A stretch of 64,000 bases of DNA, taken from NCBI GenBank assembly GCA_029339505.1, contig JAQISU010001239.1:5266501-5330500 (forward strand), written 5' to 3'. This DNA comes from Unio delphinus (lineage: Eukaryota; Mollusca; Bivalvia; Unionida; Unionidae). Shown here piece by piece: positions 9,581 to 21,109 of this stretch (its first letter is position 1; each line of letters begins with the position of its first letter). Both the position numbers and the translations under genes were made by a program. The notes below the pieces were generated by a model that saw only the letters and a program-made list of their open reading frames with translations, was not told where the DNA came from and searched no databases.

Positions 9581-10241
9581 ATGAATATAATTGATTCTTT
9601 CAGCGACTAAAACAAGAGAACCAGTTAAGCATCATGCAGCGCTACCAAACTCTATCCAAGCAATTATAATCGGGCCATCTGGATCCATCAAGACGCAATT
9701 GTTGCTCAATTTAATAATGAGATGGATGAAGTGGGATAAGTTGTATTTAATTGCCCCTAGCGTAGATGATCAACGATGCTATGAAGTGTTAAAGGATTTT
9801 AACTAGAATGCATCAGAAATTAAAGGTGAGAACGTCGTTGATTTTATAACTGATATTGACGAGGCACCATCCGTGGATGACCTTGATGGGAGCATTAACA
9901 ATTTAGTCGTATACGACGATGTGATGTTAGACAATCAAAAAAAACCAGCTAGAATATTTTCCCGAGGCAGGCATAAAAACACCGACGTGATATATGTCAC
10001 TCGACGCTACACCCAGATTCCAAAAGTGATCAGAGATAACTGTAATATTCTTGCTGTATTCAATGGCGTTGATACACATACGCTACGAAATATTTGGCAG
10101 ACATGGTGCTTTGATATGGACTTCAATCAATTTAGAAATTTCTTTAGCCGCGCTCAGTCGACCCCACACGGATTTATAACAATAAATTTACATGACCCTC
10201 GGACACGATATCGTATCGGACTCGATCAAATATTCGGTTGA
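9581..10241 (+). pseudogene. A32/FtsK-type genome-packaging ATPase, in-frame TAG
   Basis: The ATG at 9581 opens MNIIDSF in one frame and stops quickly. From about 9609 the next frame carries the ATPase, implying an early one-base shift. Walker A is at about 9669-9692 and reads GPSGSIKT, with Ile where Gly is expected. A TAG at 9804-9806 interrupts the frame, which then continues to 10241. Walker B is LVVYDDVM near 9904-9927. RGRHKNTDVIYVTRRY follows, typical of the family's sensor region, and the C-terminal part (IPKVIRDNCNILAVF, GFITINLHD) also fits poxvirus A32-like packaging ATPases. These motors translocate genomes into capsids. It is divergent from the zinc-ribbon/PLA2/integrase block. 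Confidence 0.8.
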
Positions 10242-10276
10242 AATCGTAAATGATTTTTGTTAACCTGTAGCAGCAA

Positions 10277-10294
10277 GGGGGGGGGGGGGGGGGG
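10277..10294. repeat. G18 homopolymer
   Basis: Eighteen consecutive G lie 36 bases after the ATPase stop. Such a run can form a quadruplex and is prone to length errors. It may be near the right terminus of the viral element. Confidence 0.9.
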
Positions 10295-10337
10295 CGATGA
10301 CAACATTGTTGCGACCAAAATTGATTGAAAAATCGCA

Positions 10338-10378
10338 AAGTCTCCGTTTACCAAATGGAGACTTATTTTTTTTTTTTG
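10338..10378 (+). terminator. Hairpin followed by T-run after the ATPase gene
   Basis: AAGTCTCC (10338-10345) pairs with GGAGACTT (10357-10364). The inner GTTT/AAAT extends the stem around an ACC loop, and a run of about 13 T follows at 10366-10378. On the plus strand, downstream of the ATPase stop at 10241, this has the form of a transcript 3'-end signal; some large DNA viruses use hairpins for this. It could instead be chance or part of a terminal structure. Confidence 0.35.
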
Positions 10379-10399
10379 GTTATAATATGAGATTCGTAG

Positions 10400-10759
10400 G
10401 AAGGCTCTATTTTCCGTTTTGAGGCTTCAATCAATTTTGTCGGAAAAAGTTGTAGGGTTTATCCCCCTGCTGCTGTTCAGGACACACCATCAAAAGAGTC
10501 CTTGTCAGCTGCCAATAGTTTTGTTTATTACTGTTTCCGGTGGACCTCTGCCCAGTACTATTGCTGGTTGGGTGTTTGTATTTCGTTGCACAATTTTAGC
10601 TGCAGCGAAACGTTAACGGACGCGGCATATACAGTTATTATGCCTCTACATACACATATACACCCACCAATCTATCGTCAACAGCATCCTTTTACCCAGT
10701 TAGTATAAATGTTTTATTCATATTTATTTACATATTATTTACATTGAAACTACGCACAG

Positions 10760-10836
<77 letters not shown>

Positions 10837-12040
10837 CCCAAAAAAACAAAGTAAACGGAAACAACTTGAATAATGAAAGGTTATGATAGTATTGATGCAT
10901 TCGTATTTCGTAAATAACGCGTTATTTGAGTCAGGATACAAACAGTTCTTCATATAAATAACTGCAATTTGCGGAGACTCAAATAGTCGTTTTGACTTTG
11001 CATCCATCTTAATAACATTTCAAGTTAATTATAGAATTAGGTATACCATTGGAATATACAAATGGTCGATACGTGAGGTTTTTGAGTCCTTACAACGGTA
11101 AAGCCCTGTCTTTTAAAGCAGACGTTACAATTAAATTAGATTTAGTGCATAGAAAACTTGAAAATGATATATATCATTATGATACTTGAATGTAGCTATG
11201 CTATGCTAAATAATTAACATGGCGAACTTCTTTAAGTTATTTGCAATATTATTGCTGTCGAATAATTTGGTAAATTCTCTTAACCATTTCATGCTAATGT
11301 GATTTTCAGTAATACACCAGGCAAGATGTTTTCTAAACGTCACGTGTATGACATTGATCAAAGTAATAGCATTATAATATTTATCGTACTTTACGTACGG
11401 GAGTACAACATTGTGAACGGATTCGATAAAGGGCGACAATTTAAGTTTTTCTTACAACATTTGATGAGATTAACTAAGCATCCTCATTTTAATCTGCGGA
11501 GTTATTGCTATGCGTGTAAAATTATTGTTTTTTGTTGACAGTCACAAAATGGAAGGTATTGTTGTAAATTAATATTTGTCGTTTTGTTTAGATAATAAAG
11601 GGACACAATTGTGTCCATTTTCATGGAGAGATTACACATCTTGTCCTATAGTAAACATTTAATTAGTCAAAGATTTGTTGTTATAAATATTGACAACATG
11701 CGACATAACAAAATTGTTATCGAATCAGAGTGTGGCGCATGCGTTCTGCTGAACCTGCTTATACTTTAAATGAATGAACTTGCATTTTGAAAACATGCCT
11801 AGAATAAACAACTTAATACATATTGATCAAACCTACCTGAACATGCAAAAGTTTCCCAAAATGAGCAACGTTTTGATACAATGGGCTATTAGGTTCATAA
11901 TCCCTGCAAACATTTAGGTTATACCTAGCCGATTGTAACATACAATACTGGTTGCATGTTCTAGATAAAGTCTCTTGCCTTCCATTCTACGACCGTTTTT
12001 ATTGGTATATTTCACAAGTTTTACAAACAAAATAATTTAT
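10400..12040. other. No gene recognised
   Basis: AT-rich DNA with scattered short ORFs and no domain, splice pattern or codon signal that I trust. It contains one (CT)n microsatellite. Confidence 0.6.
10761..10827. repeat. (CT)n microsatellite
   Basis: About 33 perfect CT dinucleotides. The apparent minus-strand ORF of repeated RE residues here is an artefact of this tract. Confidence 0.95.
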
Positions 12041-14095
12041 TATGTAGAGAATTGCAAGTGAAGATATTTTACAAATCAGTGAAATAAAATAAAACGTCTG
12101 AAACAAATACTTATCCCATATTTGGAAAAAGCTTACGTGAACACGAAACCATCTAAAACGACACACTTTCTTCAAGCACTGAACTTGAAACTTAACTCAT
12201 TATATGTTACAAATCAATTATCTAACTTTAAATCGAGCCATGATGCAGTTAACCGTGGCACTAAACTCGGCCTAACCATACATACTTGACAAAAAATACA
12301 AATCAATACTACCCAGTTGGTAATTGTATGTGGATAAAATCAATAATAAAAATATAACAAAAAAAAACATCTAAAATAGCATTATAGCCACGAATAACAA
12401 ATGCAAAATGACACAGTTCTAAAAAAATAAAATAAAATTATGTCACTTAGATTGAATTGTATAAATAGAATGCCGCAAAAGTACATCTTCTATTAGACGA
12501 GTATATGTTAAATAGAAATTGTGCATAAACCCTTGGCAAGTAAATAACGGGAAATATTTAAAGACTGATGGTTTTAGTGTGGAACTTGAACCATCAAACG
12601 CCAATTGGACGAGTAAATGTTCCGCCAGCTATGAAAAACATATAGAACTAAAACGAAAACAAAACAAACCCTTGCACTTATGAGGGAAAATACAGTAAAT
12701 ATGCACAATAAATTTGGTATTAATTGAAGGATTTGTATGTGATCTTACACCTGCATATGCCAAAACTTCCCACAAATTAAATATTGCTCTACAATTCTAG
12801 AAAGCACAAGACACTTTCATTGTTGCGGTCGTCAATGAGCAAGTTTTCTATGAGGCACTTCAGACTCTACCTGTCTGGTCAGTGGTTAAAGCGTTGTAGA
12901 CGCGACAAGAAAGATGCTGGATTCGTTTCAATCATCGGATGTCTTAATTGGATACATTGGCTTGTACTTGAACAACACACTGATTGCCACATAACAATAT
13001 GGCCTTAAATGTGATTTGCCGTGAAGCGCTACAAACTCCAAACCAGAAGCATGGCATCAGACATAATCCAGCCAGACTGCAATCACTGGAATTCTTTTGA
13101 TTTTTCTTACTCTTTCTATTTTAGTTAATTTGGAATGATGGTCAAATCGCTACACGCCTAGGTTTCCCAGCTTCAGTAGATGATGTATCCTTAAGATGGA
13201 CACCTTACTCCAGTTTCCTCGGCATTATATAGACTATAGAGTGTGAATCTACCTTTAACACAAAAACCACAAACCATCAATGAAGTGATCAGACACTAGT
13301 TTACATATTAACAAACCAAATTAGTTAGTAGTAAGGGATTCTGTTAAAACAATGACACAGAGCAGAGACCACATCAGTTTCAAAACTATCAATTCGGTCA
13401 AATTCATATTATCAAATTGAATTAAGTTTAATTCGAATTCATTCCAAGCCCATTTTTTAAAGCATGTGCTAACAAAACAACTTTTAACCTGCATATGGAT
13501 CACGCAGAGGTATTTGTAGTTTGCACTTATGATTCATGCATTCTAAACATGTTTACGCCAAATCCGTTGAAATGCACTAATCCTCCAGGTGATCAAAATA
13601 AAATCACCTTCCCACACCCATGTATGAAAAACTGTATATCTTTATTTGCTACCTGTACAATTAGAATTCTTGTGTGCACAATCTCTTCACGCTGATGTTA
13701 CTAACCAAATAAAATAAAATAAAAATTCCCCTAATTACTACTTCTTTTTTATTCGACAAAAATTGTTATAGAGTGTTTCACAATAACTTTATTATCTTCC
13801 TTTTCTATCTGGGGGATTGTCATATGGTAGTTCCCCTTGCTTGAAAAAGAATGTAACTAACGACTGAGCTGTTTATGACTATTAATGAAGATGTCAAATA
13901 GAAATTAATAAGACAGATATTTCAACATTTAACATCACAACTACAAACAAAATTGTTTTAAATTATGTTCTTTTTTGTAAATGGCATGAAAAGTGACATT
14001 CACTTTATCGTTTCTATTACTATACATTTATGCAGCTTTACATAGTAATCCAAGTAAAATCTTTAACACTTTTCCTATATCTCACTGATTTTCGA
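12040..14095. repeat. Tandem duplication, first unit
   Basis: This block repeats at 14096-16508 with roughly 95% visible identity. Matching landmarks are the ACAAATCAGT segment (12071 and 14120, offset 2,049) and a short ORF beginning MDHAEVF (13495 and 15610, offset 2,115). The last part (13727-14095) recurs at 16087-16508. No coding function is visible; the short ORF is only 66 codons. Confidence 0.85.
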
Positions 14096-16508
14096 GAGAT
14101 TTGCAAGTGAAGGTATTTTACAAATCAGTGAAATAAAATAAAACGTCTGAAACAAACACTTATACCATATTTGGAAAATGCTTACGTGAACACCAAACCA
14201 TCTAAAACGACACACTTTCTTCAAGCACTGAACTAGAAACATAACTGATTATATGTTACAAATCAATTATCTAACTTTAAATCGAGCTTGGATGCAGTTA
14301 ACCGTGGCATTAAAATCGGCCTAACCATACATACTTGACAAAAAATACAAATCAATACTACCCAGTTGGTAATTGTATGTGTATAAAATAAACAATAAAA
14401 ATATAACAAAAAAAACCAGATCTAAAATAGCATTATATCCACGAATAACAAATGCAAAATGACAGTTCTAAAAATAAAAAATAAAATTATGTCACTTAGA
14501 TTGAATTGTATAAATAGAATGCCGCAAAAGTGCATCTTCTATTAGAAGAATATATGTTAGATTGAATTGTATAAATAGAATGCCGCAAAAGTACATCTTC
14601 TATTAGACGAATATATGTTAAATAGAAATTGTGCATAATCCCTTGGCAAGTAAATAACGGGAAATATATAAAGACTGATGATTTTAGTGTGGAACTTGAA
14701 CCATCAAACGCTACTTGGACGAGGAAATGTTCCACTAGCTATGAAAAACATGTAGAACTAAAACGAAAACAAAACAAACCCTTGCACTTATGAGGGAAAA
14801 TACAGTAAATATGCGCAATAAATTTGGTATTAATTGAAGGATTTGTATGTGATCTTACACCTGCATATGCCAAATCTTCCCACAAATTAAATATTGCTCT
14901 ACAATTCTAGAAAGCACCAAGACACTTTCATTGTTGCGGTCGTCAATGAGCAAGTTTTCTATGAGGCACTTCCGACTTCTACCTGTCTGGTCAGTGGTTA
15001 AATCTTTGTAGACGCGACAAGAAAGATGCTGGATTCGTTTCAGTCATCGGATGGGTCTTAATTGGATACATTGGATTGTACTTGAACAACACACTGATTG
15101 CCACATAACAATATGGCCTTAAATGTGATTTGCAGTGAATCGCAATAAAATACAAACAAGAAGCCTGGCATCAGACATAATCCAGCCAGTCTGCAAATCA
15201 CAGGAATTCTTTTGATTTTTCTTACTCTTTCTATTTTAGTTAATTTGGAATGATGGTCAAATCGCTACACGCCTAGGTCTCCCCGCTTCAGTAGATGATG
15301 TATCCTTAAGATGGACACCTTACTCCAGTTTCCTCGGCATAATATAGACTATAATGTGTGAATGTACCTTTAACACCAAAACCACAAACCATCAATGAAG
15401 TGATCAGACACTAGTTTACATATTAACAAACCAAATTACTTAGTAGTAAGGGATTCTGTTAATACAATGACACAGAGCAGAGACTACATCCGTTTCAAAA
15501 CTATCAATTCGGTCCAATTCATATTATCAAACTGAATAGAGTTTAATTCGAATTCATTCCAAGCCCATTATTTAAAGCATGTGCTAACAAAACAACTTTT
15601 AACCTGCATATGGATCACGCAGAGGTATTTGAAGTTTGCACTTATGATTCATGCATTCTAAACATGTTTACGCCAAATCCGTTGAAATGCACTAATCTTC
15701 CAGGTGATCAAAATAAAATCACCTTCTCACACCCATATACGAAAAACTGTATATCTTTATTTGCTACCTGTACAATTATAATTCGTGTGTGTACAATCTC
15801 TTCACGCTGATGTTACTAACCAAATAAAATAAAAAAACAAATTAGATACTGCATTTGAAACTAGAATTTTTTGTTTCTGAACATATTAAAATACAACAGT
15901 ACGTGTGAGGTAAAAGTGTTTAGTGGTAATGAATTTCACAAACAATGTAGAAAGATAAACCTTTCACAATCTATGCAAATGTGAATTACTATACGGTAAA
16001 GAATAACACATAAATTAAGATAATATGATAATGAAAGAATGGGAATTTCAAAAAAAACTGAATGAAAGGCTGTTTACAAAGGAAGTTTTCATATGATATT
16101 TCCCCTAATTATTACTTCGTATGGATTTGGCAAAAATTGTTATAGGGTGTTTACCCATAACTTTATTGTCTTCCTTTTCTATCTGGGGGATTTTCATATG
16201 GTGGTTCCCCTTGCTTGAAAAAGAATGTAACTAACGACTGAGCTGTTTATGACTATTAATGAAGATATCAAATAGGAATTAATAAGACAAATATTTCAAT
16301 ATTTAACATCACAATAAAAAACAAGACTAAGTTGTAAACCGTAGTATACTGCTTTTAATTGTTTTAAATTATGTTCTTTTTTTGTAAATGGCATGAAAAG
16401 TGCCATTCACTTTATCGTTTCTATTACTATACATTTATGCAGCTTTACATAGTAATCCAAGTAAAATTTTTAACACTTTTCCTATATGTCACTGGTTTTC
16501 GAAGAGAC
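14096..16508. repeat. Tandem duplication, second unit with insertions
   Basis: The second copy of the 2-kb unit. It differs by a 61-bp internal tandem duplication (14499-14559 and 14560-14620) and by about 260 bp of unrelated sequence at 15827-16086 between the two halves of the unit. Many point differences show that the duplication is not brand new. Confidence 0.85.
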
Positions 16509-16729
16509 ATTTTTGTTTTGTCTGGTCTGTTCGGCAATGCTTTTATGAACACGCGAAGATTTAGGTGGTTCTACCATTTGACATGACCTTGGCCAGATAA
16601 AATAACTGTATCAAATTATACCTACTTATATTATTAATTAATTATAAATGTTTAGCAGTTTGACGCTAAGCTCAAAATGACCCCATTTTGAAATTCAGTT
16701 GGCACATATTGATGTTAAAAAAATAATAA

Positions 16730-16925
16730 TAATAATAAAACTATTACTATTACTACAACTGCTACTACTACTAATAATAATAAAAATAATAATAATAATA
16801 GTAATAATAATAATAATAACAATGATTTTGTATAGCACCTAATCTTTAATTTATATAAGCGCCTTACAACATCTATAATGATATGACTACAAAAAGACCT
16901 CCATGAAAAAAGAAAACATAAAAAA
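16730..16925 (-). mobile_element. 3' tail fragment of CR1/L2-like LINE
   Basis: An (AAT)/(ACT)-rich tract is followed by TGTATAGCACCTAATCTTT and ACAACATCTATAATGATATG. The same 3' sequence ends the larger LINE copies at about 30.3, 43.1 and 48.0 kb. The A/T trinucleotide tract is therefore the element's tail, in minus orientation. Confidence 0.6.
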
Positions 16926-16929
16926 TGCA

Positions 16930-17820
16930 TGACCTATACCGCTAGTGATTTCGCTCTGTTTATTGTTGTTTAATTGTCTCAAGAATGAAGGCGAATAGGA
17001 GGAGATCATGAAGTAGTCCCAGTGTTGCAGTCTGTGATTATACAAAATAATAAAGTAATAATATGTATTACAATTGTTCATATGATTTAAAAGTCAAGGC
17101 AGAGGTGGACGATACTATTAGGTATTTCAGATGTCCACATCATTTATTTATCAAGGCTGACGTTTACCGTAATCGAGAATTGCAATAGAGTAGAATTCCA
17201 AATTGAACATTTTTGACCTTTCTTGCATCCCAGACAAGGAAATTCTTTACATTTCAACAGGGCAAGACAGAGAATAATTCTAAATTGTAAAAGTTTTATG
17301 GTTCTTTAATGCTTTCCACGAGAAAGTTCCTCGTCATCCTTGAATTAAAATAGTTGATGCCTCGCTATGTTGGATTTGTATAGAAGCTTACAAGGTGCAA
17401 GTGTATGACGGTCGCTAAAAAGTATATGTCGTCTGCTGCCCGTCAGTTATTAAAAAGCAAATAAAATAATACGTTTTAAGTTAACACGATTGGTGGACTT
17501 TTCTTGGCTGACATATTCATTTATCTTTGTAAGCATGAAACTAGAGCAAATAAGTTCATAAGGGTATCATCATGTTATGACATTGTTTCATTTTGCCTTG
17601 CGTATTTTTGCAAGTGGCCGACTCTGTAACGCTCCATCTGAGGTAGAATTCTGTAGAAATCTAATAGGTGATTCGAAACATCCCTAAATATCGATAAAAT
17701 AAAACCATCATGAAATCCGCGCTTTATGTAGATAAGAGAAGAAATTTCCTAAATATAGCATTATTCTCTATTTTGGTTTAGATTTTGTTTTGAAAGTTTC
17801 AGAGATTATGGCAGTTGCGG
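16930..17820. other. No gene recognised
   Basis: AT-rich non-coding sequence without a recognisable repeat or ORF worth calling. Confidence 0.5.
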
Positions 17821-17824
17821 ACCC

Positions 17825-18140
17825 AAGAATGTGTGCATGTGTGTGTGTCTGTGCGTGTGTGTCTGTATATATGTTTGTGTGTGTTTGCGATTTTAAAGTA
17901 CCTTTAACAATTGCTCAGTCATATCGCTACAATGTCTGCATTGTGACAGTTTATAGCGCAGATATGTAGTAATATGTCCCACTCAGTCACATTATTCCGA
18001 CACCAGGCCGACCAGCGCCTAGCGAGGCAGGTGTTAGTACCATTTTTATAAGTCTTTGGTATGACTCGTCCGGGGGTTAGAACCCGAGACCTCCCGCATC
18101 CTAGGCGGACGCTTTAACCACTAGGCCACCGGAGCGGTCG
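17825..18140 (-). mobile_element. tRNA-derived SINE, family 1
   Basis: On the minus strand this begins with a tRNA-like head: A box TGGCCTAGTGGTTAAAGCG, then B box GGTTCTAACCC. A conserved body follows, and it ends in a GT/TG-rich tail at 17825-17890. The same body occurs at 18556-18835, 29890-31713 (split) and 37957-38250. Confidence 0.75.
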
Positions 18141-18149
18141 GACCTAATA

Positions 18150-18555
18150 TTGAACAAGGAATATAAATACTGAACACAGAATGCTTTTACAACACGAAAT
18201 AGTCTATATTTAAGGACATGGCCTGATCATGATGTATATTTTTTGTGCACAAAGTTAGAACACCACAGAGTGATAATAAAACGAGATAAAAAATTGTGGA
18301 AAGAGGGAACTATATATTTTCAGGACGTTTTCTATCGTACGAACTCATATCACGTTTTTATTTCATTTAGATGTATAAGATATAAGCTTGTGACAAAATA
18401 TACCGTCAAGTGGAAGCTCCAATAGAACATACAGATGTAACCTAGCCATTTCGGAAAATAATACCGGTTTACTGAAACCTAACGACATACGGTACATTTT
18501 AGGTGAAAGTCATAAATATTGTACAAATTATCAGTCTGACCGCCTCATCGAAGAT
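18150..18555. other. No gene recognised
   Basis: Short non-coding interval between two SINE copies; one 60-codon ORF without recognisable features. Confidence 0.5.
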
Positions 18556-18590
<35 letters not shown>

Positions 18591-18835
18591 TTTGGATTTT
18601 TAACGTAGCTGTAACAATTTTTCAGTCATATCGCTATGATGTCGCCAGTGTGGCAGTTTTATTGATTTTTAGCATTGGGGCATCATGCTGAAGGCATGTA
18701 GCATGCTGTCTCACCCAGTCACATTATAATGACACCAGGCCGACCAGCCCTGACAGTAACCTTTTAATGCTGAGTGCCTAGCGAGGTAGCTGTTACTTCC
18801 AATTTTATAAGAATTTGGTATGAAGATGGCTGGTA
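18556..18835 (-). mobile_element. SINE family 1, 5'-truncated, with (TG)n tail
   Basis: A (TG)17 tract at 18556-18589 is the tail. The body matches the neighbouring SINE (CAGTCATATCGCTATGATG and ACACCAGGCCGACCAG). The tRNA-like head is missing. Confidence 0.7.
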
Positions 18836-18839
18836 TTGT

Positions 18840-19430
18840 GTTTAATGTTTGTCAGAATCTGGATTGTAATGAACGATACATGAATAACCATATACACTTG
18901 ATCAAGGAATCAATTAAAGATCTAACTTTCAGATGATGTCATCTAAGAAACATATCGTCACTCCACCACTCGTTTTTATATAAGAGATAGTATTTTGGTC
19001 TTATATCTTCTGAAAATGAAGGTTGTCATCTGTCACGTGACATCAATTCTGAAGTGAAAAGTATCACGTGATTGATTGCAATTGATGTTTGTTAAATGAT
19101 GCAGTCAGAGTGTTCAGTATTGGACAAATCATCATCCTATTCACCCCATCGTGGAATCGGGTTCAACAAGACAACACATAAGGTACGCAGAAAACCCACT
19201 CACTACCCGTCCCCCTAGCTTCCTAAAAAAGGATGCTATTGGTCTTAATATTTGGCAAACAAACTTTGTCATTTGTTGCCTTAAATCAATTTTGATGAAA
19301 AGATTATCAAGGAATTGATTGCAAATGGAATTTTTGTTACAAATTATATGGTGCAGTAATAATATACAATAATGAACCAAATATCGTCACATTCATCCCC
19401 TCGAGGAATAGGGTTGCTGTTGTTGTTATT
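18840..19430. other. No gene recognised
   Basis: Non-coding. Loosely repeated motifs of the type CACCCCATCGTGGAATCGGG and ATCAAGGAATYGAT recur here and at 19,740-20,000, suggesting an old diverged repeat. Confidence 0.4.
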
Positions 19431-19678
19431 GTTATAGGGTTTAACGCAATTTTCCGGTACAATAAGGTCTATACATGGCGGCCAGTATATATGGTGGAGG
19501 AAGAACCCGGAAAAATTCTACAAAGAACCACCGATCCACGAAAAGCCACTGGTAAACTTTCTCACATAACCACATTAGCCGCATCTGAGACTCGAACACA
19601 TGCAGACAGAGGTGAGATGGCAGTGAACCGTAGCGGCGAGTGCTTTAGACCACTCGGCCACTCGGGTCCCACGCACCC
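19431..19678 (-). mobile_element. tRNA-derived SINE, family 2
   Basis: On the minus strand the head reads GAGTGGCCGAGTGGTCTAAA followed by a GTTCGAGTCTC-type B box, like a class II (Leu/Ser) tRNA. The body and end GGCGTTAAACCCTAT-type sequence are shared with 20884-21107 and 26776-27014. Confidence 0.7.
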
Positions 19679-19739
19679 GAATAGGGTTTCTATTTCAATC
19701 CTAATATTTGGTAAAGTCCTAGATGTCATGTAAAGGAAG

Positions 19740-20880
19740 ATATCAATATCGATGTAAAATTGATCAGGTAATGTATTGCAACCAGAATATTTTAGCTGAC
19801 TTACTGTGAAGTGTGCATTATTTGCAAAATTTTCGTTGCCCTCACCTCATCGGGAAAGAGGGATGATATTTTCGTATTAATATTTGGCTATATTTAGGCT
19901 GTCGTACATCATCTCATATCAATTTCGATATAAAATTTATCAAGGAATCGATCGGAAAAGGAATGTTTGAGATGACATTGTGTAAAATCTGCAATAATAA
20001 CAAAATATCGTTGTGCATACGCCTTTTCTTGATCTTTGCCTAACAGTAAAAATATTTGTAAACATTATTATATGACTTAACTGGTGGTTGACCTTGAACA
20101 CAAGGTAACGACTGCTATAGTGCAAATACAAAATATTAGTAAAGTTCACATTGTCTCATTAGGAATGAAAATATGAATGGAATAAATGTGCAGCTGTTAG
20201 ATGAACTATATCTTTACGTATGAGGCCATTTGTTTTGATCACGTGACAATATGGCGTCGGCTTTCGCCTGACTGTATAGCAGAGCGCAAAGCAAGGAGCA
20301 TACTAAATAGGGAACCGGATTAAGATTTCATATGAAGAAGCCTGTATTATACGCTCTCTCGAGATACACTTGTACAATAAAACACATCTATCTAGTTTGG
20401 CTGTGTTTCATGTTCTTGATTTAATCCTTAAATTAAATTGGTTGCTGAAGAGAACATCTTATCATATGAACCAAATGTCAGTTGTTCCTATGCTTTAGGC
20501 GCTAGTCGCTTCAGGATTAGATTTGCAGGAAATATTGTCCACATTCAGTCTTCTATTGTGTTGCTCACATAGAAATATGTGATATTCTTTGATTCATAGC
20601 AATGCTACCGATGATAAGTAGGCAGATGCAAATTATCCATGTAGATAAAACTAAATTTATAGTAATTATTTGGCCTTGTACTTCAACAATACATAGTTCA
20701 ACCTCTACTAGAAAGAAAAGGCAACGCCGCGTCACGTGATGCAGAGATGCGATAACACATTTCTAGGTAATGCGCTTCACTGATTAGCTGGAGACACTGG
20801 ATGAGATGAAAATCTCGCTCTGTTGGTCCTTTCATCCCTAAAAGGTGCCCTTTTTTTTCTTTTTTTTTTAAATATATTTT
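19740..20880. other. No gene recognised
   Basis: AT-rich non-coding DNA; short ORFs only. Confidence 0.5.
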
Positions 20881-20883
20881 TTT

Positions 20884-21107
20884 ATAATGGTTTAATGCCA
20901 TTTTTCAGCACAATATAGACTATACATGATGGCCAGTATTAATGGTGGAGGAAGAACCTGAAAAAACCCGGAAAGAACTATCGACCCACGAGAAGCTACT
21001 AGCAAGTTTCTCACATAACTACTTTAGCCGAATCTTAGACTCGAACAAACGCAGGCAGTGATCCGTAACGGACAGCGCTTTAGACCACTGGGTCACTCGG
21101 GGTCCCT
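20884..21107 (-). mobile_element. SINE family 2 copy
   Basis: Same body (TGGTTTAATGCCATTTTTCA, GGTGGAGGAAGAACC) and tRNA-like head (AGTGGTCTAAAGCGCTGTCC on the minus strand) as the 19.4-kb copy, more diverged. Confidence 0.7.
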
Positions 21108-21109
21108 GC

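Larger units (their letters stand above)
1..10400. mobile_element. Decayed Polinton/Maverick-like endogenous viral element (left end outside window)
   Basis: The segment is packed with virus-type genes in opposing strand blocks with gaps of tens of bases, unlike the sparse flanking DNA. Recognisable parts are an integrase with an rve-like core, an A32/FtsK-type packaging ATPase, a derived PolB joined to an SF1 helicase and an HNH domain, a parvovirus-type PLA2, a capsid-like protein and a basic core-like protein. This is the toolkit of Polintons, adintoviruses and Polinton-like viruses, though a PolB-helicase fusion is not the classical Polinton polymerase. The right limit is placed after the ATPase, near a G18 run and a hairpin; the exact end is uncertain because the left terminus is outside the window and no terminal inverted repeat can be matched. 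At least eight in-frame stops and several frameshifts indicate an inactive copy. Confidence 0.8.

Noticed and set aside
17957..18140. Functional tRNA gene (and similar at 19.6, 27.0 and 38.0 kb)
   Set aside because: tRNA-like A and B boxes are followed by shared SINE bodies and tails, and arms do not pair fully.
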